Source: Enterovibrio sp. JCM 19048
GTDB taxonomy: Bacteria > Pseudomonadota > Gammaproteobacteria > Enterobacterales > Vibrionaceae
Direction: 5' to 3'
Length of the DNA stretch: 64,000 bases
Assembly (NCBI GenBank): GCA_001310415.1
Contig: BAXE01000014.1
Span: 61,711 to 125,710, forward strand
The notes below the pieces were generated by a model. The model had not been told where the DNA came from. It ran no database searches and saw only the letters and a program-made list of their open reading frames with translations. Of this stretch, positions 19,496 to 29,107 are shown piece after piece. Numbering within the stretch: the stretch's first letter is position 1; the number at the start of each line of letters is the position of its first letter. Made by a program: the position numbers and the translations under genes.

Positions 19496-20455
19496 ATGAT
19501 GTTGTCCTCCCCATTGCCATTTTCACGTCTGACAGCAACAAGACTGCAAAGCCTTTTCAACCACATGTTGATCCTGCTTTTCGTCTTCTATTCTGCTTTG
19601 ACGCATGCCTCGCTAACACTGGCGACCTGGAACATGGAATGGCTTTCTGAGAAAGGCGACATGATTCAAAGCAAGCGCGAAGATCAGGACTACCTGATGA
19701 TGAACACCATCAACTCCGTTCTGGATGCAGATCTATTGGCATTTCAGGAAGTCGACAGTATCGAAGCACTCTCCCGCGTGGTGAACCCCGATATCTATGA
19801 CTACTATTTTTCTGATCGCGCCGAACGCTTGGGCTTTAGCCGCCGCAGCCAGCAATATACCGGTTGGGCAGTGAAGAAGAATCTAGACGTGATAGACAGG
19901 CAGGATTATCAACCCCTCGGCTTACCGACATTTCTTTCCGCTGGTGACCTTCGCTATGGTGCTTATATCGAAGTAAAGCGCGACGGATTACCGCCATTGC
20001 ATCTGCTCTCTATTCACCTCAAGTCCGGTTGTTTTGAAACACCCGTACGCCGCAATAACAGCTGCAAAAAGCTAGACCACCAGATAGAAGCGTTGATTAT
20101 CTGGATACAGACCCGCATCCGGCTCGGGCAGGAATTTGTGATTGCCGGTGACTTTAACCATTACCTCAATGACAGCAACGAATGGGTCTGGGACAAGCTC
20201 GAAAAAGAGATTGGACAAGGCAATTTGGTAAAACTGACCGAAAACACGCCAGCAAAATGTAAAGCGAGAAAATTTAACTATCGAACCAAACGCTGGGAGC
20301 ATGTTGTTTATAGCAAACTGATTGACCATATCATTGCCAGCAAAGGCGCACTGTCTTCAATGTCTATTCCGCAGGCCAAGCAATATCAGTTTTCTTATCA
20401 TGCTGTTGCGACATACCGACTATCAGACCACTGCCCCATCATTGTTAATTTGTGA
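19496..20455 (+). CDS. Endonuclease/exonuclease/phosphatase-family secreted protein
   Basis: 319 residues, or about 296 if translation begins at the Met at 19565 with signal peptide MLILLFVFYSALTHAS. EEP fold motifs are LATWNMEWL, LLAFQEVDS, LLSIHLKSGC, VIAGDFNHYL and LSDHCPIIV: the metal-binding Glu, Asp, Asn and the catalytic SDH. A cysteine pair (SGCFETP, NNSCKK) suggests a periplasmic or secreted enzyme acting on nucleic acid or phosphoesters. The substrate cannot be told from sequence. No clear ribosome site decides the start. Confidence 0.8.
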   Translation: MMLSSPLPFSRLTATRLQSLFNHMLILLFVFYSALTHASLTLATWNMEWLSEKGDMIQSKREDQDYLMMNTINSVLDADLLAFQEVDSIEALSRVVNPDIYDYYFSDRAERLGFSRRSQQYTGWAVKKNLDVIDRQDYQPLGLPTFLSAGDLRYGAYIEVKRDGLPPLHLLSIHLKSGCFETPVRRNNSCKKLDHQIEALIIWIQTRIRLGQEFVIAGDFNHYLNDSNEWVWDKLEKEIGQGNLVKLTENTPAKCKARKFNYRTKRWEHVVYSKLIDHIIASKGALSSMSIPQAKQYQFSYHAVATYRLSDHCPIIVNL

Positions 20456-20594
20456 CATTAAGCCACAAAAATCGAATAAAACCGCCAAAAAATCACTTTT
20501 TGTATCTGCATCCCTCTTGTCTTAACCCTCTGCTGACATTTCTGACAATACGCCGCAGTAAACTGCCGCAAAACGATGATGACGGATCACAACC

Positions 20595-20894
20595 ATGCGC
20601 AAGTTCAATTTGGCATTTATTGCTGCTGCCCTTCTCTCCTCTTTCAACGCAACTGCCTCTCCAGAGCTGAACACATCCGCTGTGCTTAATGTAGGTTATT
20701 TCCAGAAAGTGCAGGAAATGACTATTTATGGTGATATCAAGCAAGATATCGTCGCTTTAGCAACAAAAGAGGTGTCTGACTCAAACGCGGATTTGTTTAT
20801 CATCGATGACATCAATGAGGATATTGAGCACAACACAGTGATCCTGCTGGTTTCTCTTTACGATGATCTCAGCGATGGTCTCGTGAATCGCTAG
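20595..20894 (+). CDS. Small periplasmic protein, possibly DUF1471-like
   Basis: 99 residues with a signal peptide (MRKFNLAFIAAALLSSFNATAS). The mature part, LNVGYFQKVQEMTIYGDIKQDIVALATKEVSDSNADLFIIDDINED, loosely follows the YhcN/BhsA (DUF1471) layout of a glycine-rich strand, a helix and a SADLFII-like strand. The family link is uncertain. Its role is unknown; relatives respond to envelope stress. Confidence 0.55.
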   Translation: MRKFNLAFIAAALLSSFNATASPELNTSAVLNVGYFQKVQEMTIYGDIKQDIVALATKEVSDSNADLFIIDDINEDIEHNTVILLVSLYDDLSDGLVNR

Positions 20895-20961
20895 CCGCCC
20901 TCCTTCGTGGCGCGGATATCTGATAGAATCATCCGCTTGTGAAGGACAACAGAAACACATC

Positions 20962-21775
20962 ATGATTACTGGCACTTTGAGCAAAATGAAAAGCACACTC
21001 AACGACGGTGTGCTTTATACCCTGCCTGTTGGTGAGAACGGCATTGATCTTAACGCCTCATCGGCAAGCCCCTCAAACTCACCTACACAGGCAACATCTA
21101 TTGTGATGCCTGCGGCACCAAAACCAACAAAAGCTTCAGCCAAGGCCATTGCTTCCCTTGCACCAAAAGGCTGGCCCGCTGTGACATGTGCATTCTAAAG
21201 CCAGAAACCTGTCACTTTGCAGAAGGCACCTGCCGCGAGCCGAGTGGGCTGAGCAGTTTTGTATGACTGACCACGTGGTGTATCTGTCAAACACCTCAGG
21301 ATTAAAAGTCGGCATCACCCGTGCGAACCAAATTCCTACCCGCTGGGTAGATCAAGGTGCAACACAGGCGTTGCCTATCCTGAAGGTGAAAAGCCGCTTC
21401 CTGTCAGGGTTGGTTGAAATCGCCATTGCCGAGTTTCTGGCAGATAAAACCAACTGGCGCGCCATGCTGAAAGGCGACAATGTAGAAATAGATTTGAAGG
21501 AAGAAGCACGCAAGCTGTTGCCGCAAATCGACGCGCGGGTTTACAGCCTCAGGCTGCAATACGGTTTTGATGCTGTTGAACCAGTTCAACATGACATTGT
21601 GAATATTCGTTACCCTGTCACTGAATATCCGACCAAGATTACATCGCTGAACTTTGATAAAGACCCAGTCGTTACCGGAGTATTACAGGGTATCAAAGGC
21701 CAATACCTAATCTTCGATACCGGTGTGATTAACATCCGCAAATTCACCAGTTACGAAGTCACGGCTGAATATTGA
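20962..21775 (+). CDS. DUF2797 protein, two frameshifts
   Basis: After adding a base near 21062 and one near 21243 the protein reads about 271 residues. It has a cysteine-rich centre ([45 protein letters not shown]) and then HVVYLSNTSGLKVGITRANQIPTRWVDQGA. The Cys pairs imply zinc. The VYLSNTSGLKVGIT segment resembles a GIY-YIG-type strand pattern, an inference. The family is conserved but of unknown function. Confidence 0.85.
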
Positions 21776-21796
21776 TTTGCCGTTTCCCGTAAAAGC

Positions 21797-21825
21797 AAAA
21801 AGCACTGTCCGTCAGTGGCTTTTTA
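21797..21825. terminator. Bidirectional terminator
   Basis: AAAAAGC-ACTG / CAGTGGCTTTTT with one bulge, between the convergent DUF2797 gene and the gene at 21812, overlapping the latter's 3' end. Confidence 0.7.
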
Positions 21826-22171
21826 GTTTCACTTCTTTTCGAAGACCACCCCAGCCATGAACATTGTCCTTGGCTTCGATAAACACTACCTCTACCCCAT
21901 CGGGAATAACCACACCGGAAAGGCTGCGGGTAAAAGGCTGTTCATTGACATGGGGATGCAGCAACACCCGAGTCCCCAACACATCACCCTCTGCTGAAAC
22001 AACCCGCCATGCGTCGGCATAATGATCCCAGCCTTCATCAGCATGTTGAACCGTAGCAGAGAATTGCCATGTATCGCCGGTGGGTGTAGCGGTTGCATCA
22101 ACGACATCCGCTTTTCCGGCCAGCGCCATACCACTGGCCAAACAAAAAACTGCTGCGAATATCCCTTTCAT
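21812..22171 (-). CDS. Small secreted protein of unknown function
   Basis: 119 residues from MKGIFAAVFCLASGMALAGKAD, a signal peptide. The mature part (WQFSATVQHADEGWDHYADAWRVVSAEGDVLGTRVLLHPHVNEQPFTRSLSGVVIPDGVE) has an Ig-like beta pattern and a repeated HPHV/EQPF motif seen in conserved hypothetical proteins. No function assigned. GGAGTAAGC before the ATG fixes the start. It is the third gene of a menI-led unit. Confidence 0.7.
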   Translation of the reverse strand: MKGIFAAVFCLASGMALAGKADVVDATATPTGDTWQFSATVQHADEGWDHYADAWRVVSAEGDVLGTRVLLHPHVNEQPFTRSLSGVVIPDGVEVVFIEAKDNVHGWGGLRKEVKLKSH

Positions 22172-22198
22172 GCTTACTCCTTGTGTCATTTTTCGGGG

Positions 22199-22429
22199 CT
22201 AGCGTTTTATCGCGATACCGGTGGCCTGCGCCACAGCTTCCAGGTTTTCCTGGCTACCAAGTGAAATACTCCAGTTTACCGAACCACCGCTGGCCACCAA
22301 GATACACGGTAAGCCCAACAGGCTGATGTCATCCGTCTGAGCCTGCAAGGTAATTTGGTTTTCCTGCAGTTTCACCATCACTTCATGCACCGTGGCAATC
22401 ACACGCCCGCCGGGAATTGTAATCACCAT
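22199..22429 (-). CDS. Small protein, DUF3389-like
   Basis: 76 residues, all-beta pattern (GGRVIATVHEVMVKLQENQITLQAQTDDISLLG). Length and pattern fit DUF3389, a Vibrionaceae family, but I am not certain. Its ATG overlaps the menI stop (TAATG), so translation is probably coupled. Confidence 0.6.
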   Translation of the reverse strand: MVITIPGGRVIATVHEVMVKLQENQITLQAQTDDISLLGLPCILVASGGSVNWSISLGSQENLEAVAQATGIAIKR

Positions 22430-22859
22430 TATTGCTTTCCTTTATGCTGCAACACCGCCATGGTCAAACGGCTGGTGCACACCAGTCGCCCGCGCTCGTC
22501 AGTGATTTCAATTTGCCAAACCTGTGTCGTTGCACCAAGGTGGATAGGCGTTGCCTTTCCGGTCACGCTTCCCGAACGCATGGCACGAATATGGTTGGCA
22601 TTGATATCAAGACCGACACAATAGCGGTTTTCTTCCACACACATATTGGCAGCAAGTGAACCCAAGGTTTCAGCCAGTACCACAGATGCCCCGCCGTGCA
22701 GCATACCCAGCGGTTGATGGGTTCTTGCATCAACAGGCATGGTGCCACTCAGGCTGTTGTCATCAAACTCGGTGTATACGATGCCAGATGTTCAACCAAG
22801 GTATTTTTTGAGGTCGCATTTAACCCATCAAGCGAAATTGGTTTCTTCCAGATTGCCAA
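22429..22859 (-). CDS. menI: 1,4-dihydroxy-2-naphthoyl-CoA hydrolase, frameshifted, TTG start
   Basis: Hot-dog thioesterase close to E. coli YdiI/MenI: [26 protein letters not shown], then MPVDARTHQPLGMLHGGASVVLAET (catalytic Glu) and QVWQIEITDERGRLVCTSRLT. It removes CoA in menaquinone synthesis. A G is missing near 22788 (CTGGGC read CTGGC). The start is most likely TTG at 22859, 5 bp after AAGGAG; an upstream ATG runs into a stop after 9 codons. Repaired length is about 143 residues. Confidence 0.88.
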
Positions 22860-23024
22860 GACGACTCCTTATAGCTTTTCGTTTTCGTTAGTACTCATCG
22901 TCACGCTGCTGTGCCATCTTTAATTTGGTGACATTCGCTGGTAGGTGACGGTCTTAGACTTAAATCCATGAACAGGTTACCTTAAAATAACGACAGGACA
23001 ATCACCGGCTCAAGGGACACAGAA

Positions 23025-23823
23025 ATGAAGCTCAAATCACTCAAAATTTATACCGGTGCAGCGCTGTTGGGCGTTCTTATGGGTTGTACCACTTCACCGA
23101 CTGGGAGAAGCCAGTTTATATTGGTTTCCGGTTCAGAAATGGCCTCCTTGGGTGCGCAGTCTTTTTCCCAGCTCAAAGAGAAAGAGAAAATCAGCACTGA
23201 CAAAAAGACCATTAAGTACGTTCAATGTGTGACGGATGCGATACTGGCTGTCACCCCACCACAGGCGGATTTCAAAAAATGGGAAGTGGTGGTTTTCGAC
23301 AGTGACCAGGTGAATGCCTTCGCCTTGCCGGGAGGAAAAATCGGGGTCTACACAGGCTTGTTGAAAGTCGCGAAAACCCCCGACCAATTGGCTTCTGTCA
23401 TTGGACATGAAGTAGGACACGTCATGGCAAACCACGGTGGTGAACGGGTTTCGAGCAGTCTTGCTGCAAACAGTGCGCTGCAAATCACCAACATCGCCCT
23501 CGGTGCATCCGGTACAGCCAATGCTGATCTGATTATGGCTGGTTTAGGCGTAGCTGAATGTCGGCGTTTTGTTGCCGTTTAGCCGAACTCACGAATCAGA
23601 ATCCGATCTGATTGGCGTGCGGTTAATGAATGAAGCGGGTTTTGATCCAAACCAGAGCGTTGCTCTGTGGCGCAACATGGCGAAAGCCTCAGATGGCTCA
23701 CCACCTGAGATTCTTTCCACTCACCCTTCACATGACACCCGAATCGCAGATTTGCAGGCAGCCATCAACGCCCTGCCAAAATCAAACCGCAAAGCACCAA
23801 ACTGCGGAAAACTGAATATCTAA
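23025..23823 (+). CDS. M48-family metalloprotease lipoprotein, frameshifted
   Basis: Lipobox LMGC near residue 21 predicts an outer-membrane lipoprotein. The zinc motif is SVIGHEVGHVMANH, the third ligand is in THESESDLIGVRLM, and LPGGKIGVYTGLL is the typical M48C strand. One base near 23555 is missing; after repair VLLPFSRTHESESD joins on. Length is about 266 residues. It resembles LoiP/YggG, which degrades misfolded outer-membrane proteins. Confidence 0.88.
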
Positions 23824-24445
23824 GCGCTTCACATCTTCACTACACTGGCAGCGATTACGTACCCGCTGTCAGTGTTTTGCACCCATTTCAATCCACTTCA
23901 TAATCCTCCCTTCAAAGGAAATATCGAGTTATTCCCCCTCATGCCCCGGCACGTGTGACCAGAATAAAAGCCACCATGTCTAGATATGCAAACCAAAATA
24001 ATAGAAGCCATAAAAATAATGCGTCTAAATTTCATTCAAGATCAAGCACTCCAGCAAAAGAAGTTAATTAATAGCCTGTTTACAATGTGACTAAAATCAA
24101 AATATTTAAAAAACTTAAAAATAAAAGCGCACATTCAAATACACATTTTATAAAACCAAGTTTCATATTTATTCCTGTGACAAATATCATGCCAAGTGAA
24201 ATTTATATACAACTAATTAATTATCAACCAAAGAAACAACAATGATTATGTGTTCAGTTGATGGATCCATTGGATCATATTAGAGACACGCCCTCTAGCT
24301 GCAACCAACTAGATAAAAATTAAAAGGACTTGTATCTTGTGTCCGGACTTGGATGAAAGTTGAAATGGGGGTTTTCCTTTGTTACCCAATGCACTGCGCC
24401 CAAGTTTTGATTCCCTAATCAATTTCAAAATGGAGTTTTCCTATT
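23824..24445. other. Intergenic region upstream of the tad locus
   Basis: About 620 bp, markedly AT-rich from 23980, with no convincing ORF. It must carry the promoter and regulatory sites for flp-tad. The last 30 bp hold an ATGGAG ribosome site for flp. I see no clear palindrome or sigma-54 motif in it. Confidence 0.6.
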
Positions 24446-24646
24446 ATGCTTTCAAATATTGTTAAAGCATTCATCCGCGATGAGCGCGGTGTTACCGCTA
24501 TTGAATATGCAATTATTGGCGTTGCTATTTCAGCAATTCTGATGGCTGTATTCGCCAACAATGGTACTTTAGGCGGTGCACTGGATGGTGCTATGGACTT
24601 TATCTCCCAGCAAATCACTGATGCACAAACAGGTCCAGGTGCTTAA
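24446..24646 (+). CDS. flp: Flp-type major pilin
   Basis: 66 residues. The type IVb prepilin site RDERG|VTAIEYAIIGVAIS is present, with the conserved Glu5-Tyr6 after the cleavage glycine, then a hydrophobic helix. TadV cleaves the leader, and TadA/B/C assemble it into the Flp pilus for tight adherence. It is the first gene of the locus, so it can be made in excess. Confidence 0.95.
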   Translation: MLSNIVKAFIRDERGVTAIEYAIIGVAISAILMAVFANNGTLGGALDGAMDFISQQITDAQTGPGA

Positions 24647-24677
24647 TTGATTTAACTAGCTTTCTCTTCGCGCAGGC

Positions 24678-25109
24678 ATGCTCGTTACAGAACTGCTACT
24701 CGCAGTCAGCTCAGGTGTCGTAGTCATTACTGATGTAAGAAGCAGAAAAATAAGCAACAAGATTTGTATTTTGATATTGCTTTGTTGTCTGTTCATTAGC
24801 CTTGAGAATGAAAGCATTAAACTTCAATTCATTCAGGCAGTATTGGTAGTTGTATTTGGGCTGACTCTTTTTTCTCTCGGAGTCGTAGGTGCGGGAGATG
24901 TGAAGCTTCTTAGTTGTTATTCGTTGATAATCTCTCCAAAGTATTGGTTATTAACTTTGATGCTTATTGGCTTCATAGGTGGTATTTGTGCCATTACGAT
25001 TCTAGTGAAAAACTTATTATTTAGTCGCCAAGAGAATTTCGGGGTGCCTTATGGTATTCCCATCGTTATATCGAGTCTATTTTTTATACACCTGACGATA
25101 GTCAGCTAG
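24678..25109 (+). CDS. tadV: Prepilin peptidase TadV/CpaA
   Basis: 143 residues, about four membrane helices. Aspartyl protease motifs of family A24 are ITDVRSRKISN (first Asp) and GAGDVKLL (GxGD, second Asp). The length is short, as expected of TadV lacking the methyltransferase domain. It processes Flp and the TadE/TadF pseudopilins. Confidence 0.92.
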   Translation: MLVTELLLAVSSGVVVITDVRSRKISNKICILILLCCLFISLENESIKLQFIQAVLVVVFGLTLFSLGVVGAGDVKLLSCYSLIISPKYWLLTLMLIGFIGGICAITILVKNLLFSRQENFGVPYGIPIVISSLFFIHLTIVS

Positions 25110-25139
25110 ACCGATAGTTGGCGTGAACCCCTATATAAA

Positions 25140-25928
25140 ATGAAGTCAAATGAGCCAGCGATTATTTTTTTCATAGCATTATTGACGATCTTGATTGGCC
25201 TGTTTGGACTAACTGGCGTTATCCGATTTAACCAAACAACAGCAGAAGAAGCCCCTCTCCCCACTTTTCAGGTCGTTCAACTTCAAAAAGCATTAGAAAA
25301 AGGTGAGTCTCTTGAGCGGGAAAATATCCAATATATTCGCTTAAGTGAATCCGAAGCGATGCAGAATGGGATAGCACAAGACACATTGCTCGATATTATC
25401 CCTGGCATGATCGCCCTGAAAGGTCTCAATGAAGGCGCGTACATTTTTCAGCGTGACTTCATTACCCCAGGCGAGAAAGGCTATATCGAAGCAGCGATTA
25501 AGCCAGGTATGACACCTTATTCATTCCGACTGAAAGGCCGGGATTTCTTGGGCTCTGGTATTGCCGTTGGAGACTACATCGACGTTCTTGTTTTGACGTC
25601 TGACGAACAAAATATCGGCGAAACAGGCAGAAGTGGTTCTATCCAGTCTTTTCGCACCTTGTCTGTCTCTCCCTTGCTTTACAACGTAAAGATCCTGGCT
25701 ATTGAAGGCGAAGAAAACAGTGCCGATGCCAGCCTCCCCATCACCATCGAATTGAGACGCGACCAAATCGGCAAGATGGTGATTGCAAAGCGTATTGGCA
25801 TTATCGAAGTGGTGAAATCACTCACCCAAAATTCCTCCACTGCAGGATTGGAAGCGGATACCCATGATGTCCTTCCAAACTTCAAATCCATCACAGAAAT
25901 ACGTGGCCAAACTAAGGCATACAACTAG
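25140..25928 (+). CDS. rcpC: Flp pilus assembly protein RcpC/CpaB
   Basis: 262 residues with one N-terminal membrane helix, a SAF domain (VVQLQKALEKGESLERENIQYIRLSE, GMIALKGLNEGAYIFQRDF) and the CpaB-conserved GVAVGDYIDVLVL-like GIAVGDYIDVLV. It works at the periplasmic side with the secretin RcpA. It lies in the tad operon, 10 bp before rcpA. Confidence 0.92.
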   Translation: MKSNEPAIIFFIALLTILIGLFGLTGVIRFNQTTAEEAPLPTFQVVQLQKALEKGESLERENIQYIRLSESEAMQNGIAQDTLLDIIPGMIALKGLNEGAYIFQRDFITPGEKGYIEAAIKPGMTPYSFRLKGRDFLGSGIAVGDYIDVLVLTSDEQNIGETGRSGSIQSFRTLSVSPLLYNVKILAIEGEENSADASLPITIELRRDQIGKMVIAKRIGIIEVVKSLTQNSSTAGLEADTHDVLPNFKSITEIRGQTKAYN

Positions 25929-25938
25929 AGAGCTCAGG

Positions 25939-27292
25939 ATGATTACTCATTGTTTTCGCTTCGTCGGTATTATTCTGCTGCTAAGCGCACTACCCAACGC
26001 TGTATTTGCTGCACCCATTTTAAACCTTGGTACTGGTGATAGTCGCTCAATGCACTTTTCATCGACCATAGGCACAGTGTTCGTCGCTGATCCTGAAATC
26101 GCAGACTATCAAATTATTGATAACAATAGGCTTGTTATCTTTGGTAGAAATATTGGCACAACCACATTCATCGTTTTCAGCCAAAACAGTGAAACCCTCG
26201 CAGAAAGGAAGGTCGTGGTTAACAAAAGCCTGATCAGCATTGAACAAATCCTCTCTTCCCAATACCCCAATGCCGATGTATCGGTATTAAACCTTGGTGA
26301 TCGCGTTGTTTGGCGGGTACTGTTCCCACACAAAAGGAAAAGGACGAGATCTATGCCATCGCCGGGGAACTGCTCAGCAAAGAACAAGAAGAAAAGGACA
26401 CCACACTGGTTTCTTTGAACACTGACACACCGGACAAAAACATCGCCTTTTTGCGGCACAGAACCTATGAAGGATTGGTGAACAACCTTGAAGTCACGGT
26501 GACCAAGCAAGTCAATGTGAAGCTGACAATTGCCGAAGTTAACAGCTCTTTGGTGAATGAACTGGGTATTCAATGGGGAACCGTACTAGAAAATACGTTC
26601 AACAACGGTCAGTTCTTCCGCGCCATTACAGGCTTCAACGGCAGTGCAACCAACGTGGCGACCTATCTATCCGCCATCAATGACGACCGTATTGGTCAGG
26701 TGCTTTCCGAACCTAACCTTTCCGTTATTTCTGGGGAAACCGCCAGTTTTCTGGTCGGTGGTGAAGTACCCGTTTCTTACCTGACGCAAGACGGCTACGT
26801 GATTGAATACAAGACATTTGGTATTGGTCTTGAACTGGCGGCAAAAGTACAACGGGATGACAAAATCATCCTCACGTTATTCCCTTCGGTCAGCTCCGTT
26901 GACGAACAGTTTGGCGACACAGCACTCGATATCCCTGCCTTTCGTGTTCGCCGTGCACAAACCACCATCGAATTGGGTGATGGAGAAAGCTTTGTTCTCG
27001 CAGGCCTGTTGAGTACGGAAGATCAGGAGTCTCTGGCCAAGATCCCGTTTATTGCTGATATCCCTATTTTGGGCGCACTGTTCCGCCACTCCTCCACCAT
27101 ACGCAGGAAAACTGAGTTGGTGATTGTCGCGACTGTTTCGTTAGTTGCGCCTATTTCATCTGCCAATGTCTCAATACCTACCATCCAGCGTACCAGCACA
27201 TTGTCGCGATTCTTCGGTGTTGATTTAGATGACAAATCTGACATTGCTCAATGGCAAACCGACATCTTGTCTACCGGAGGTTCAAGAAATGA
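25939..27292 (+). CDS. rcpA: Tad secretin RcpA/CpaC, two frameshifts
   Basis: Signal peptide MITHCFRFVGIILLLSALPNAVFA, BON-like segment SSTIGTVFVADPEIADYQIIDNNRLVIFGRNIGTTT, then the secretin core: VLSEPNLSVISGETASFLVGGEVP and FRVRRAQTTIELGDGESFVLAGLLS. It forms the outer-membrane channel. One base is missing near 26315. A second indel near the 3' end would place the TGA at 27290, overlapping the rcpB ATG as ATGA; as read, the frame runs on to 27536. The frame order 1, 0, 2 fits two single deletions. Confidence 0.9.
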
Positions 27293-27834
27293 ACATGAAG
27301 AAACCTCACCGCCTCATCACATTCTTCGCATTGTCTTTGCTGCTCCTCGGCTGCGAAAACGCCAGTCACAGTACCGCTGTAAGTGGCGGCGACTTAACTG
27401 TCATCCCCGTCACCTACACCTATACCGTGACACTCAAAGACGGCAAAACAGCAAAAGCGAAGAAAGAGCTTTTCAACTATCTGCAAAACAACAAAAAAAC
27501 CTTACTTGTTTATGGGGCGAATATTACCTGGACTAACAAGCAGACTAAGGCACTTGCAGACAGTGCGTCCAAATGGTTGATAAGTTCGGGCACCCCTATT
27601 GAGCTGGTGAAGGTCGTCCAGTCTCCAGACACAAAACAACCCGGCGCCATTTCGCTCTCCACCAAGCTGTACCAAGTACAGACTCACCTATGCAAATTCC
27701 GGTCAATCAGTAATTACCACTCGGGTGATGATGGCTGCTATTCCGACAATTTGCGGTGGCAAGCCATGCTGCATCCCGACAGAAAACTCGCTGGATACTC
27801 AAATATCACTGCCGACAATACCCAAGATCAATGA
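27289..27834 (+). CDS. rcpB: Tad lipoprotein RcpB/TadX
   Basis: 181 residues. Lipobox LLLLGC near residue 19. Mature part VSGGDLTVIPVTYTYTVTLKDGKTAKAKKELFNYLQNNKKTLLVYGANITWTNKQTKALADSASKWLIS, and a C-terminal GCYSDNLRWQAMLHPDRKL as in CpaD/RcpB proteins. Probably the secretin pilotin. The start is fixed by GGAGG 8 bp upstream. Confidence 0.82.
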   Translation: MNMKKPHRLITFFALSLLLLGCENASHSTAVSGGDLTVIPVTYTYTVTLKDGKTAKAKKELFNYLQNNKKTLLVYGANITWTNKQTKALADSASKWLISSGTPIELVKVVQSPDTKQPGAISLSTKLYQVQTHLCKFRSISNYHSGDDGCYSDNLRWQAMLHPDRKLAGYSNITADNTQDQ

Positions 27835-27844
27835 GAGCAACGCA

Positions 27845-29104
27845 ATGATTTTTGACGAACTATTAAAAAAAGATGTCAGTAAAGAAGCCGAAACGCTGGG
27901 CAGCAACACCGGGATAAAAACCGTTCAATTCTACCGTACAGACGTAACCCGGACGCTGATCGAAGAAACATTTACCTTCATCGGTGAAACGCTGCCAGCG
28001 GCAGAGAAATACGTTTTCAAAGAGGTTCCAAGCTCGATAGAAACGCTCAAAGCGCAAGTGGCATTTATTGACCTTATTGATGCAGACAACATTCTCAATG
28101 AATGCCGTCAATTGTCTGAACGCCTGCCCGCGTCGCTGTCGGTGATTATTCTTGGCAGCGTTGACTCAATTTCCGTCGTTCGCGAGCTGAAAGCCTTTGG
28201 TTTCTATTACCTCTTATGGCCGGTGACCAAAATTGAACTGGGCGAATTCATCGAAGGCGTATTGGAACAAATTGAAAGCGCGAACTTCAAAAACCGCCGT
28301 CTTGCGAAACGCATTGGTGTTGTAGGAACGCGCGGAGGTATCGGCGCGACGATGATCGCCGCAGAGCTTGGCTGGCTTTTGTCCCACGAAAAGCGGGCAT
28401 CCTGCATTGTTGTCGACAACAACTACCTTTCCAGCAACCTTGATATCTTTTTGGGTGTAAAAAACCGGGAAAAAAGGCGCCTTAACGCAACGGAAATCAC
28501 AGGTAACATGGATGACTCCGCCGCCAGGTCATTACTGACGCGCGTAAGCCCGCGGCTTGATTACTTGTCCCTGGGTTTAAACAATGAAAGCTCGTCAGAC
28601 TTTCATGAAACCAACGATGTCATCGTCTCTGTGCTCAAGCGCGACACAAACTTTATCGTTGATGACCTTTCTGCGTCGGTAAGCTTTGATATCAAAGCCA
28701 AAATGCTGGTGAAACAACTCGATCTCGCCGTGATTGTCATGGAGCCGACTATCGCCTGCCTCCGGGAAACCTCTGCCCTTTTGCAAAGCATTAAAAAACA
28801 CATAGAAGAAAGCGAGCAACGCAAAACGCTGCGTATTTTATTGGTACTCAACAAACATCGCGCTTCCCGTTTTCAGAGTGTCACCGAAGCCGAAATTACT
28901 AAATACCTCAGCACCAATATTGATGTGGTACTTCCCTATGAAATATCCGCAGAGGAAGTGCTGGTCAGCGGCAATAAATTAAGCAGTGGAAAAACCAAAC
29001 TCGGCAGCCAGCTTCGTAGCCTGTGCTCCCTTATCGTGGGTGAACAAACCTCATCACCACGTGCGAAATCCCTGTTGTCTCTGTTTTCCAAAAAGGGAGC
29101 CTAA
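27845..29104 (+). CDS. tadZ: Tad pilus localisation ATPase TadZ/CpaE
   Basis: About 419 residues. An N-terminal atypical receiver-like domain is followed by a MinD/ParA fold. The P-loop reads VGTRGGIGATMIAAELG: the deviant Walker A lacks the usual lysine before Thr (GIGAT instead of GxGKT). CIVVDNNYLSSNLDIFLGV is the A' region. TadZ places the pilus machine at a cell site. The ATG at 27845 is chosen for position after rcpB; the frame is open further upstream. Confidence 0.88.
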   Translation: MIFDELLKKDVSKEAETLGSNTGIKTVQFYRTDVTRTLIEETFTFIGETLPAAEKYVFKEVPSSIETLKAQVAFIDLIDADNILNECRQLSERLPASLSVIILGSVDSISVVRELKAFGFYYLLWPVTKIELGEFIEGVLEQIESANFKNRRLAKRIGVVGTRGGIGATMIAAELGWLLSHEKRASCIVVDNNYLSSNLDIFLGVKNREKRRLNATEITGNMDDSAARSLLTRVSPRLDYLSLGLNNESSSDFHETNDVIVSVLKRDTNFIVDDLSASVSFDIKAKMLVKQLDLAVIVMEPTIACLRETSALLQSIKKHIEESEQRKTLRILLVLNKHRASRFQSVTEAEITKYLSTNIDVVLPYEISAEEVLVSGNKLSSGKTKLGSQLRSLCSLIVGEQTSSPRAKSLLSLFSKKGA

Positions 29105-29107
29105 CCG

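Noticed and set aside
19324..19566. 80-residue minus-strand ORF
   Set aside because: No ribosome site, unlikely composition, overlaps the FNR-site interval and the EEP gene.
27292..27536. rcpA extension to 27536
   Set aside because: It would overlap rcpB by 247 bp, and its residues (Arg/His-rich) do not look coding. The ATGA overlap at 27289 is preferred.
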